Of a DNA stretch of 14,314 nucleotides, positions 1-6,588 are shown one piece after another. The first letter of the stretch is position 1. Every line of letters starts with the position of its first letter. The notes beneath the pieces are model-generated. The model was given only the letters and a program-made list of their open reading frames with translations. It ran no database searches and was not told the DNA's origin. The position numbers were made by a program, and so were the translations under genes. The DNA is taken from NCBI GenBank assembly GCA_021796315.1, contig JAJYOH010000087.1:1-14314 (forward strand), read 5' to 3'. The DNA comes from Chloroflexota bacterium. GTDB taxonomy: Bacteria; Chloroflexota; Anaerolineae; Anaerolineales; Villigracilaceae.

Positions 1-175
1 CGGCAAACTGGAGAACGAGATTATCCCGCTGTTCTATTCCCGTGACGATAAAGAGATTCCTGTCAAGTGGCTCGACCATGTGAAGGATTCTTTGAAAACC
101 AATATTCCGCAATTCAGCACGCGGCGTATGGTCAAGGAATATGTTGAAAGATTGTATTTGCCCGCGTTGAAATGA
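1..175 (+). CDS. glgP: alpha-glucan phosphorylase, C-terminal end (partial)
   Basis: The reading frame enters from the left edge (first full codon at base 2) and ends at TGA 173-175, giving the last 57 residues. These read like the C-terminus of the short bacterial alpha-glucan phosphorylases, which release glucose 1-phosphate from glycogen or maltodextrin using pyridoxal phosphate. The diagnostic pieces are ENEIIPLFY (residues 4-12 of the visible part), a tryptophan-containing helix after it, and a closing RMVKEYVERLYLPA segment that in this family ends within a few residues of the stop. The catalytic domain and PLP lysine lie outside the window. The next gene starts 67 bases downstream in the same direction, across a GC-rich hairpin, so co-transcription is possible. 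Seen: the motif tail. Inferred: the enzyme name. Confidence 0.75.
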   Translation, partial: GKLENEIIPLFYSRDDKEIPVKWLDHVKDSLKTNIPQFSTRRMVKEYVERLYLPALK

Positions 176-211
176 AACCAATAACGCTCCAGCCGCCGCT
201 TGCACTGTCCT

Positions 212-231
212 CGGCGGCGAGGACGCCGCCG
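212..231. repeat. GC-rich perfect hairpin between glgP and the UPF0316 gene
   Basis: Bases 212-219 (CGGCGGCG) are perfectly complementary to 224-231 (CGCCGCCG) around a four-base AGGA loop, with a further T-G and C-G pair possible. No T-run follows, so it is not a standard intrinsic terminator. The right arm runs directly into the GGAG (232-235) that serves as ribosome binding site for the ATG at 243. The hairpin could stabilise the glgP mRNA 3' end, tune translation of the next gene, or be a dispersed palindrome. Confidence 0.5.
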
Positions 232-242
232 GGAGCATACCT

Positions 243-773
243 ATGTTTGATTTTCTTCTCTCTCCATCTGCCTGGCTTGCGGCGCTGACCATCTTTGCTT
301 TGCGCGTCACCGACATGTCGCTCGATACCCTGCGCATGTTATTTGTGGTGCGCGGGCGAAAAGGCATTTCATGGACATTGGGTTTCTTTGAAGCCGCTGT
401 CTACGTCGTCGCCATCACGCGCGTGTTATCCAATTTGAGCAACCCATTAACTGTCCTTGGCTATGCCGCTGGATTTGCAACCGGCAATGTGGTGGGCATG
501 TTGATCGAAGAGCGCCTCGCGATCGGTCACATTCATTTGAGTATCATCAGCACGGAGCGCGGCATTGCCCTGGCGCAGGCCCTGCGCGACAAAGGCTTTG
601 CGGTGACGGAGATTCCGGCGCGCGGCATGGAAGGCAAAGTGCATTTGTTGAGCGTCAGTGTGTTGCGAAAAGACGTGTCGCATGTGGAGAAAATCGTCCA
701 CGAGATAGACCCTGAAGCATTTGTGACATCGGAAGACGTTCGCCCAATTCGTAGGGGCTTTTGGGGCGCGTAA
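243..773 (+). CDS. UPF0316 family membrane protein (DUF5698 + DUF2179)
   Basis: This 176-residue protein has the layout of the UPF0316 family (Bacillus YebE-like). Three hydrophobic segments lie at about 9-25, 42-62 and 67-90. A soluble C-terminal DUF2179-type domain follows from about 96 to 170, with the characteristic 'G hydrophobic T/E I ... G' strand pattern and a DPEAFVTSEDVRPI closing motif. The arginine- and aspartate-bearing first helix (RVTDMSLDTLR, near 21-31) is typical of the DUF5698 half. The family is an inner-membrane protein of unknown biochemical role; DUF2179 is also found in other small membrane proteins. The ATG at 243 is preceded by GGAG with seven bases between, and the protein has normal family length. 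It follows glgP co-directionally. Function is not assigned. Confidence 0.8.
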   Translation: MFDFLLSPSAWLAALTIFALRVTDMSLDTLRMLFVVRGRKGISWTLGFFEAAVYVVAITRVLSNLSNPLTVLGYAAGFATGNVVGMLIEERLAIGHIHLSIISTERGIALAQALRDKGFAVTEIPARGMEGKVHLLSVSVLRKDVSHVEKIVHEIDPEAFVTSEDVRPIRRGFWGA

Positions 774-783
774 TAAATTCGGT

Positions 784-953
784 GTCATTGTGAGCCGCTG
801 TTGGTCGAGCAAGCCGAAGGCTGTATCGAGACCAGGCGGCGAAGCAATCTGTTTTATACAAGGAGATTGCTTCGCTCACCTGCACTGCACCACACCTGCC
901 CAGAGCCGCAGGTGCTGGGAACGCAGTGCGGTGCATGTGTCGCCCGCAATGAC
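784..953. repeat. MITE-like palindromic intergenic repeat
   Basis: The gap between the UPF0316 and rhodanese genes is filled by one palindromic element. Its ends are inverted: GTCATTG at 784-790 and GCAATGAC at 946-953, close to the 'GTCATTGCGAG ... CGCAATGAC' ends of non-coding repeats known from many bacterial genomes (recollection). Inside, GCGAAGCAATCT (839-850) is a perfect 12-base inverted match to AGATTGCTTCGC (864-875) with a 13-base loop. CACCTGC (893-899) pairs with GCAGGTG (908-914). No open frame inside looks like a real protein. It is probably a non-autonomous mobile or structured repeat. It may separate transcription units, but no T-tract is present. Confidence 0.65.
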
Positions 954-973
954 GTATCACTTAAAGGTTTAAA

Positions 974-1318
974 ATGATCCCTGAAATTACTGTTGAAGAG
1001 TTATCTAAAAAACTCAAATCGCAGGACCAATTTATTTTGCTGGATGTGCGCGAACTGTCAGAGTTGGAATATGCCAAAATAACGGACGCCCGCCTCGAGG
1101 TCGCACCGATGAGCCGGTTGGGACGCGAGGGCATTAATATGTTGTCCGAGTCCGCAAAGTCACAGACCGCAACATTGTATGTGTTGTGTCATAGCGGCGT
1201 GCGCAGTGCGCAAGTGACTGGTTGGCTGGCGTCGCGTGGTTGGAAAAATGTTTTCAGTGTCGCGGGCGGCATCGATGAATATGCGAGGAAGATCGATCGT
1301 TCGGCGGGAATGTATTGA
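974..1318 (+). CDS. single-domain rhodanese-like sulfurtransferase
   Basis: A 114-residue stand-alone rhodanese domain, the usual length for GlpE/PspE-like proteins. The fold markers are in order: ILLDVRELSE (21-30), the active-site loop CHSGVRS (72-78) with the persulfide-forming cysteine C72, the helix after it, and VAGGIDEY (96-103). These proteins pass sulfane sulfur from a donor to an acceptor such as cyanide, thioredoxin or a sulfur-carrier protein; the natural acceptor cannot be told from sequence. There is no signal peptide, so it is cytoplasmic. The start is the only ATG giving the full domain; its ribosome site is weak (AAAGG, 963-967). It stands alone between a repeat element and a convergent aminopeptidase. 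A link to the MoaD-like carrier at 4026 is conceivable but unsupported by position. Confidence 0.88.
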   Translation: MIPEITVEELSKKLKSQDQFILLDVRELSELEYAKITDARLEVAPMSRLGREGINMLSESAKSQTATLYVLCHSGVRSAQVTGWLASRGWKNVFSVAGGIDEYARKIDRSAGMY

Positions 1319-1320
1319 TC

Positions 1321-1415
1321 GGTTACAAGTTGCAGGTTGGAAAGTTAAACGAAGAAGGTTGAGAACCCGTTTGGGGCACTCAACCTTCAAACTTTTAAAC
1401 CTGGAACTTTAAACT
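1321..1415. repeat. long imperfect palindrome between convergent genes
   Basis: Almost the whole gap between the rhodanese and aminopeptidase stop codons folds on itself. The inner stem is perfect (1354-1363 with 1379-1388). An outer arm at 1328-1346 matches the reverse complement of 1390-1408 at 16 of 19 positions, separated from the inner stem by an asymmetric bulge (seven bases on the left, one on the right). Both arms are built from short 'aagtt / aggtt' units. It looks like a dispersed structured repeat that doubles as a transcription barrier. It ends inside the aminopeptidase stop codon. Confidence 0.6.
1354..1388. terminator. bidirectional hairpin terminator candidate
   Basis: GAAGGTTGAG (1354-1363) pairs perfectly with CTCAACCTTC (1379-1388). 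The 15-base loop can form a short inner CCC/GGG stem (1366-1368 with 1373-1375). It sits between convergent genes, where a terminator serving both strands is expected. The flanks are A/T-rich but there is no long uninterrupted T-tract, so efficiency is uncertain. Confidence 0.55.
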
Positions 1416-2538
1416 ATTTCTTGAAAACGAATTGCCCATTCTTGTAAAATAATTCGCCGTCCACCGTGATTTCGGAATCTTTTCGCATGTCGCAGATCAT
1501 GTCCCAGTGGATGGACGATTTGTTTTTGGAGCCGGTTTCGGGATAGCCGGCGCCGAGCGCCATGTGGAACGAGCCGCCGATCTTTTCATCGAAGAGAATG
1601 TTGCCGGTGAATTTATTGATGTCGAAATTGGTGCCGATGGCGAACTCGCCAAGGAAGCGCGAGCCTGCATCGCTCTCGAGCATCTTCAACAAATAATCCT
1701 GATTCTTTTCGGCCTTGGCGGTTTCGACGCGTCCGTTGCTAAAGGTCAGTTCCGCGCCTTCGACAGATACACCTTGATAGATGGCCGGATAAGTGAACTT
1801 CACCCAACCATTGACCGAGTCTTCGACCGGGCCGGTGTAGATTTCGCCATCGGGCATGTTGTAAACGCCGGTTGAGTTCATGAACTTGCGGCCTTTGATC
1901 GAAAGCGTCAAGTCCACGTTTGGTCCGCGCAGGATAACTTGATTCTTTGGCGCAAGAAAATCGATCGCTTTTTGCTGGCCTGCTGCCGTGCTGTTCCAAT
2001 ATGCAATTGGATCGTCCTCATGCGCGTGGACTGCGCCGAACACGAAGTCTTCATATTCGGTCAGACTCATGCTGGCATCCTGGGCGTAGCCGTCGGTGGG
2101 ATAGAGGGTGGTGACCCACTTGAATTTGCCTTCGCCGCCGCGGCGCATCTGCGCTTCGGTGATGACGCCGGTGGCTTTGCCGCGTCGCTGGACGCGGGTT
2201 GGGTCGATATTCGTCAGGCCGTGGGTGTTGGTCGCAGAGTGAACGCGGATGCGGCCCTCGAACTGCTCGTAGGCCAATTTGTAAAACGTCGGCACAAAGT
2301 CCAGTTGTGAATCGTTGGCGTAGGTCAGATAAAGTTCATCCTGGCTGAACGGCATCATGCCGGGCAATGCGATCATCGGGTGCGGATGTCCGCCCTTTTC
2401 CAGGATCTGGATGTAAAGCTCGCGAATCAGCGGCTCGGCCGCAGTTGTCGCCTCAATTAAAATGCGGTCACCCGGCACGACGCGCGCCGAGTGCTCGACC
2501 AGTATTTTTGCAAATTTCTGAACGCGAAGGTCAGCCAC
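1414..2538 (-). CDS. M29 family metallo-aminopeptidase
   Basis: A 374-residue protein of the M29 (AmpS/AmpT/PepS) family of cytoplasmic dizinc or dicobalt aminopeptidases that trim N-terminal residues from peptides. The putative metal and catalytic residues are present with family-like spacing: E232 in MPDGE, E298 in LGEFAIGTN, H325 in GSFHMALG, Y332 in AGYPE, and H344/D346 in SSIHWDM. The signature GxGYPETG-like stretch lies at 329-336. The segment between Y332 and H344 is shorter than I recall for the Thermus enzyme. The start is GTG (2536-2538), chosen because AGGAG lies about six bases upstream and MADLRVQKFA is a normal family N-terminus. It has its own promoter with a perfect extended -10, diverges from the radical SAM gene, and ends on a shared palindrome. 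Confidence 0.9.
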   Translation of the reverse strand: MADLRVQKFAKILVEHSARVVPGDRILIEATTAAEPLIRELYIQILEKGGHPHPMIALPGMMPFSQDELYLTYANDSQLDFVPTFYKLAYEQFEGRIRVHSATNTHGLTNIDPTRVQRRGKATGVITEAQMRRGGEGKFKWVTTLYPTDGYAQDASMSLTEYEDFVFGAVHAHEDDPIAYWNSTAAGQQKAIDFLAPKNQVILRGPNVDLTLSIKGRKFMNSTGVYNMPDGEIYTGPVEDSVNGWVKFTYPAIYQGVSVEGAELTFSNGRVETAKAEKNQDYLLKMLESDAGSRFLGEFAIGTNFDINKFTGNILFDEKIGGSFHMALGAGYPETGSKNKSSIHWDMICDMRKDSEITVDGELFYKNGQFVFKK

Positions 2539-2566
2539 AAGAATCTCCTGTCAGTAGTATGCTTGG

Positions 2567-2597
2567 ATTATAACATTTGCCTGCAAAGGTTTGTCAT
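2567..2597 (-). promoter_or_regulatory. sigma70-like extended -10 promoter of the aminopeptidase
   Basis: On the minus strand the sequence reads TGTTATAAT (complement of 2567-2575), a perfect -10 with the upstream TGn extension. An ATGACA -35-like box (complement of 2592-2597; five of six match) lies 19 bases away. Transcription would begin near 2560, giving a 5' leader of about 20 bases that carries the AGGAG site. The -35 spacing is long, so the extended -10 probably carries the promoter. Confidence 0.65.
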
Positions 2598-2690
2598 TCA
2601 GGAATCTATACTTTCGTCACTGTATTTTCAGTTGAAATTGGGTAATATTAGTGTGAATTGGCGATGCGCTTGATCGGTCAGGAGTAAAGG

Positions 2691-3953
2691 ATGATATCCA
2701 CAAAATCTACAACAGCCTGGGCGGAAGTGGATGAGAACGGGCGGCTGATTTTGCCATCGGAAGTGGCGGAACAATATGGGCTGCATCCCGGCTCGAAGGT
2801 GCGCCTCGATGAAGGCTATAATTTAATTCGCATACACCGGCCGGTCACTCAACTTACCAAAATCTACATCGAGCCAACTGTCGCCTGCAATTTGGATTGC
2901 ATCACCTGCTTTCGAAATGCGTGGGATCAGCCCATGGGGCGCATGACCGAGGAAACTTTCGAGCGCTTCCTGTCCGGACTGAAAGAACTGTCTCCGTTAC
3001 CGAGCGTTTACTTCGGCGGGATCGGGGAACCGTTATTTCATCCAAAAACGGTCGAGTGGATTCGACGCGTCAAGGAATTAGGCGTCAAGGTTGAACTCAT
3101 TACCAATGGCACGATCCTGAACGAAAAGATTGCCCGCCAATTAATTGATTCCGGACTCGATGTGCTTTGGGTATCCATTGACGGCGCTTCCCCGGAAACC
3201 TATGCCGACGTGCGCATGGGCGCAGAGTTACCGGCTATCCTGAAAAACTTGAGACGCTTTGCAGAAATGCGAAAGGCCAGCCATTATCCCAAGCCTGAAA
3301 TCGGCATCGCCTTCGTGGCCATGAAACGTAACATCGCTGACCTGCCCAAGGTCATTCAGTTGGGGAAGTCGGTCAAGGCTCAATATTTTTCAGTCAGCAA
3401 TGTCCAGCCGGCCACCGAAGACATGCAGGCCGACCGTTTATATTTGCAGACCATGCACAACATTGCTTATTTGCAGGCGCCTCACTTGCCGCGTTTGAGT
3501 CTGCCCAAAATGGATTTTAACGAAGCCACCACTGACGCCCTTTTTCAAACCTTCAACAGCCAGTTGAATATCAGTTTCGCAGGCAATAATTGGGGCGGCG
3601 CCAATGACACCTGCAATTTTGTAGAAAGCGGAACCATGTCCATCGCGTGGACTGGGGACGTCAGCCCATGCTGGCCGCTGATGCACACGCACACCAGTTA
3701 CCTGCATGGCAAACCTCGTATTTCAAAAAAACATGTTATTGGAAATATAACCAAGCGTTCTCTCGTGGACCTGTGGCTGGCTCCCGATTACGTGGCTTAT
3801 CGCGAACGCTTGCATAACTTCGTCTTTGCGCCTTGCAGTTTTTGCGGCGGCTGTGATCTTTCTGAAACCAATGATGAAGACTGCATCGGCAACACAACCT
3901 TCCCGGTCTGCGGCGGATGCCTGTGGGCGCAGGGCATTATTCAGTGCCCATAA
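2691..3953 (+). CDS. AbrB-radical SAM/SPASM protein, tungsten-oxidoreductase maturase type
   Basis: A 420-residue three-part protein. Residues about 8-50 form a SpoVT/AbrB-like swapped-hairpin domain (VDENGRLILPSEVAEQYGL, then GSKVRL). The radical SAM domain follows, with its [4Fe-4S] motif C66-x3-C70-x2-C73, the SAM-binding GGIGEP (109-114), and ITNGT (137-141). The C-terminal third is SPASM-like, with cysteines 308, 327, 382, 385, 388, 398, 407, 410 and 419, enough for auxiliary Fe-S clusters. The architecture matches, from memory, the family called tungsten cofactor oxidoreductase radical SAM maturase, which accompanies AOR genes; the AOR at 4702 supports this. Its chemistry is unknown to me. 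The ATG follows AGGAG (2680-2684) by six bases. No convincing promoter is seen in 2598-2680, though a small palindrome (TTTCA-GT-TGAAA, 2626-2637) lies there. Confidence 0.82.
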   Translation: MISTKSTTAWAEVDENGRLILPSEVAEQYGLHPGSKVRLDEGYNLIRIHRPVTQLTKIYIEPTVACNLDCITCFRNAWDQPMGRMTEETFERFLSGLKELSPLPSVYFGGIGEPLFHPKTVEWIRRVKELGVKVELITNGTILNEKIARQLIDSGLDVLWVSIDGASPETYADVRMGAELPAILKNLRRFAEMRKASHYPKPEIGIAFVAMKRNIADLPKVIQLGKSVKAQYFSVSNVQPATEDMQADRLYLQTMHNIAYLQAPHLPRLSLPKMDFNEATTDALFQTFNSQLNISFAGNNWGGANDTCNFVESGTMSIAWTGDVSPCWPLMHTHTSYLHGKPRISKKHVIGNITKRSLVDLWLAPDYVAYRERLHNFVFAPCSFCGGCDLSETNDEDCIGNTTFPVCGGCLWAQGIIQCP

Positions 3954-3990
3954 TCTTTAGCAGGAAATGAGAATTGTCCTCTTCCAAATT

Positions 3991-3999
3991 TGATATACT
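3991..3999 (+). promoter_or_regulatory. extended -10 promoter of the MoaD-like operon
   Basis: TGATATACT fits the TGn-TATAAT extended -10 with one mismatch. It lies 38 bases after the radical SAM stop and would start transcripts near 4006, just ahead of the AAGGAG used by the MoaD-like gene. A perfect CAAATTTG palindrome (3986-3993) overlaps its upstream edge. No good -35 is seen. The downstream pair may thus be transcribed independently as well as by read-through. Confidence 0.5.
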
Positions 4000-4025
4000 T
4001 TTGTGCGGAGAGAAGGAGAACTTTT

Positions 4026-4304
4026 ATGAAGGTAAACTTCTACGCCACACTGCGCGCCATTGTCGGAAAAAAGACGGTTGAGATCGAGCCGCATCCCGGC
4101 ATGACTGCCATGCAAATTATCGATAAAGTGGTTGCGGCTTATCCGGCTTTGCGTCCCGAATTATTAGATCATGACCATCATTTCCAGGATCACATGAAAT
4201 TCTTTATCAACGGCCGCGAAGCAATTTATTTGGAAGATAAGATGAACACCGTCGTTCATCTTGACGATAAGGTGGATATCTTTCCGCCCGTCGGCGGCGG
4301 TTAA
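4026..4304 (+). CDS. MoaD/ThiS-like ubiquitin-fold sulfur carrier
   Basis: A 92-residue beta-grasp protein. It starts with the MKVNFYATLR strand typical of MoaD-like carriers and ends in VDIFPPVGGG, with a free Gly-Gly terminus. In this superfamily that tail is adenylated and thiocarboxylated to donate sulfur, for example when the pterin dithiolene of the molybdenum or tungsten cofactor is made. The start at 4026 is set by AAGGAG (4013-4018) seven bases upstream. An earlier in-frame ATG at 3990 would overlap the promoter and add a non-family leader. The stop TAA overlaps the next ATG (TAATG). Lying between the radical SAM maturase and AOR, it is probably a dedicated carrier for the AOR cofactor rather than the housekeeping MoaD. 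No MoaE or E1-like activating gene is in the window. Confidence 0.85.
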   Translation: MKVNFYATLRAIVGKKTVEIEPHPGMTAMQIIDKVVAAYPALRPELLDHDHHFQDHMKFFINGREAIYLEDKMNTVVHLDDKVDIFPPVGGG

Positions 4305-4561
4305 TGCAGGCGCTTGTCCGCGAGCTGCGCGGCATTCCCTATTTTTTGCTCAAGGAATATTTGCAGGAGATGGGCGGCATTCTCGCGGGCGAGAATATTG
4401 TCCGTGGCAATGGCTGGGCTGTGACTCTCGAACACATGGAGCCTTATCGCCTTGGTTCGCTTGAAGTCGGTCAAACTCATCTAACCATGGAACTCGATGA
4501 CCTTATTGCAAAAGATTTTCTTCAACGGTTCGAAATGAAAATACTTAGAGCAGGAGCGTGA
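4304..4561 (+). CDS. small partner of the MoaD-like carrier (Thermus MoaD-related C-terminal-domain type)
   Basis: An 85-residue protein whose ATG shares its A with the preceding TAA, so it is translationally coupled to the MoaD-like gene. From memory, it resembles the C-terminal half of a structurally characterised Thermus thermophilus 'MoaD-related' protein that joins a ThiS-like domain to a small domain of unknown function. The shared pattern is a hydrophobic LLKEYLQEMGG helix (15-25), then EGxxV-like strands, EPYRLGSL (46-53) and a strand-helix ending near residue 76. Here the two domains are separate polypeptides, leaving the carrier's Gly-Gly end free. No catalytic residues or cysteines are seen, so a binding or chaperone role for the carrier is an inference. 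Confidence in the frame is high; the family match needs checking. Confidence 0.7.
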   Translation: MQALVRELRGIPYFLLKEYLQEMGGILAGENIVRGNGWAVTLEHMEPYRLGSLEVGQTHLTMELDDLIAKDFLQRFEMKILRAGA

Positions 4562-4649
4562 TGGAAGGATCAAGGATGAGGCGGGAAGGCTGGTGCAGAG
4601 ATAAAGGCGGTTAAGTAGAAGCAGGTTTGATGTCAGGGAAGAAGCGAAA

Positions 4650-4684
4650 AAAAAGACGACGCGTATGCAACGCGTCGTCTTTTT
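4650..4684. terminator. bidirectional intrinsic terminator
   Basis: GACGACGCG (4655-4663) pairs perfectly with CGCGTCGTC (4671-4679) around the loop TATGCAA. An A-run on the left (4647-4654) pairs with the T-run on the right, extending the stem to 14 bp. It reads as a GC stem plus U-tract in both directions, serving the MoaD-like operon from the left and AOR from the right. The 85 bases before it (4562-4646) show no gene or clear structure. Confidence 0.9.
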
Positions 4685-4701
4685 AAAATTGTCCACAAGG
4701 T

Positions 4702-6528
4702 TTAAGCGATTTCCAACTCTTTCAACTTTGCTTCAGGGACAACGCCGTTGTTCCAGCTGCGGGCTTTGTAATAATCTGCGAGCATCTGGCCGAGTTCGCT
4801 GACGTGACCCTTCGAGCCTTGTAATGTTGACGGTTCCTCGGTGAAGCGCTTGGGCAGATAATCACTGCCTTCGCGGAATCCGTTCATGTTGTTGTACAAG
4901 CGCTCCAGGTTATAGATGCGTTCGCCAGTCTTAAGCACGTCCGCTGTTGTGAACGGCACGCCGACCATCGCGGAATACTGCGCCGCATATTCATCTGTGC
5001 CCATCGCAAACGCGCTGAACTTGCATAAGTCCATGCTGTCGGAAAAGGCGTGTATATCCTGGAAGATCTTGACCAGTTCGCCTTTGCCCTTCCACTCGAG
5101 CGGATCTGTCTTGAGCGTGCCGAATGGCATGACGCCCAACTCGGATGCGGGTGTGTAAGCGCGCAGGTGACAAGCGCCACGGTTGCTGGTGGCATAACCG
5201 AGGCCAATGCCTTTGATGCCGCGCGGGTCGTAAGCCGGGATGCCCTGACCTTTGACCGTCATCGCCAGTTCGGGATGACCGAAGTGTTTGGCTGTCGCAT
5301 TGGCGCCATCGGCCATCACATTGCCCAGGCCTTCGCGTTTGGCGATCATTTCGGCGGCCCTGGTCATTCCATTGGGATCGCCCCAATTCAGTTTTCCATC
5401 GCCGTTGGTGTAACCTTTTTCGCTGGCTTCCATCCAGACCGAGAGCGGGTGGCCGATCTCAATGGCATCCATACCGAAATCGTTGCACAGGTCGATCATC
5501 TTGGCGACGAGGCGGGCATCGTCATTTCCACAGTTTGCGCCTACCGACCAGGCCGGTTCATACTCAACCGACTCCATATGCAGACCTTTATACGGGCCAT
5601 CCTTAACTTCCACTTCCTTCTTGCAAGCCACCGGGCAGGCGTGACAGGTCGGATCATCCACCAGCAGATTTTCCTTGACGTATTCACCGCTGATCTTTTC
5701 GGCATGTTCGCCGAAGGATGTCAGCATGCTGTTCCTGGTCGGCAGGCCGCCGATGTTGCTGGTGATGTTCATCAACACGTTGGTGCCGTAAACGGACAGT
5801 CCGCCTTTGCGTGGGCTGGTGATATTCTCCGGCGCCATGATGACTTTCAATGCGCGCTCGTGGGCGGCTTTCCAGGCATCACGGTCTGCGGCTTTAACAA
5901 TTTTCTTCTCCGCCTTGATTACGATGGCTTTGAGATTCTTCGAGCCGCCGACGCAGCCCGTGCCGCCGCGTCCGCTGGCGCGATCATTCTCGTTTATCCA
6001 ACTGGCGAACTTGACCATCTTTTCACCGGCAGGGCCGATGGCGATGACCGTCAGATCTTTTTCGCCGTATTTGTCCTTGAAGAATTTAACGGTTTCGTGA
6101 ACGCCTTTGCCCCATACATCTTTTGCATCGAGCAATTCCAATTTGCCATCATGGATGTACGCGTAAGTCGGCTTGGCGGCTTTGCCTTTGAAGATCAAGC
6201 CATCGAAGCCGGCCCAGCGCAACCGGGCGGCTGACCAGCCTCCATGGTGAGAATCAGTTATCGTTCCGGTCAGAGGCGATTTTGTCACAACCGCCATGCG
6301 CCCACTCATGTTGGCTTCCGAGCCGGTTAGGGGTCCGTTCATGAAGCACAAGATGTTATCGGCGGAGAGCGGATCAACTTTCGGTCCGTTGTCGAAAACG
6401 AATTTCACACCGAGGCCGCGCCCGCCGATGTATTTGCGGGCATCGTCCTCGGGAACGGGTTTGAATTCGACTTTGCCTGCTGACAGGTCTACCCAGGCAA
6501 GATTATTTGCATAACCGCCAAGCGTCAT
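4702..6528 (-). CDS. aor: aldehyde ferredoxin oxidoreductase (tungsten/molybdenum bis-pterin)
   Basis: A 608-residue AOR-family enzyme, normal length for a family that oxidises aldehydes to carboxylates (or the reverse) with ferredoxin. The N-terminal pterin-binding domain carries GGRGLG (35-40), SGRMAV (75-80) and GRGGTGCVGGSKNLKAI (186-202). The [4Fe-4S] ligands are C295-x2-C298-x3-C302 and the distal C502 in MDLCKF, matching the C288/C291/C295/C494 spacing of the Pyrococcus enzyme as I recall it. H454 in ACHLRAY is a probable active-site histidine. Substrate cannot be read from sequence, and tungsten versus molybdenum is an inference from family and neighbours. The start at 6528 is supported by AGGAG seven bases upstream and the family N-terminus. 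A longer frame back to 6678 would run through the promoter. Confidence 0.92.
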   Translation of the reverse strand: MTLGGYANNLAWVDLSAGKVEFKPVPEDDARKYIGGRGLGVKFVFDNGPKVDPLSADNILCFMNGPLTGSEANMSGRMAVVTKSPLTGTITDSHHGGWSAARLRWAGFDGLIFKGKAAKPTYAYIHDGKLELLDAKDVWGKGVHETVKFFKDKYGEKDLTVIAIGPAGEKMVKFASWINENDRASGRGGTGCVGGSKNLKAIVIKAEKKIVKAADRDAWKAAHERALKVIMAPENITSPRKGGLSVYGTNVLMNITSNIGGLPTRNSMLTSFGEHAEKISGEYVKENLLVDDPTCHACPVACKKEVEVKDGPYKGLHMESVEYEPAWSVGANCGNDDARLVAKMIDLCNDFGMDAIEIGHPLSVWMEASEKGYTNGDGKLNWGDPNGMTRAAEMIAKREGLGNVMADGANATAKHFGHPELAMTVKGQGIPAYDPRGIKGIGLGYATSNRGACHLRAYTPASELGVMPFGTLKTDPLEWKGKGELVKIFQDIHAFSDSMDLCKFSAFAMGTDEYAAQYSAMVGVPFTTADVLKTGERIYNLERLYNNMNGFREGSDYLPKRFTEEPSTLQGSKGHVSELGQMLADYYKARSWNNGVVPEAKLKELEIA

Positions 6529-6588
6529 TGTATTGCTCCTCTCTTTGGAATAATGAAACAAACCACCTGTATGGATGGCTGCAAAATT

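Noticed and set aside
2491..2673. Small plus-strand ORF upstream of the radical SAM gene
   Set aside because: It overlaps the aminopeptidase 5' end and both divergent control regions, lacks a ribosome site and has no protein-like composition.
3990..4025. Earlier ATG for the MoaD-like gene at 3990
   Set aside because: It overlaps the extended -10 box and adds a 12-residue leader not expected for the fold; AAGGAG points to 4026.
4295..4310. Programmed -1 frameshift joining the MoaD-like gene to the next ORF
   Set aside because: The frames are compatible with a -1 shift, but there is no slippery heptamer at the stop, and TAATG re-initiation explains the arrangement more simply.
5050..6234. Long open frame (394 codons) on the plus strand opposite the AOR gene
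   Set aside because: It is fully antisense to an unambiguous AOR with all Fe-S cysteines, and its translation has no recognisable motif. High-GC third positions of the real gene explain the absence of stops.
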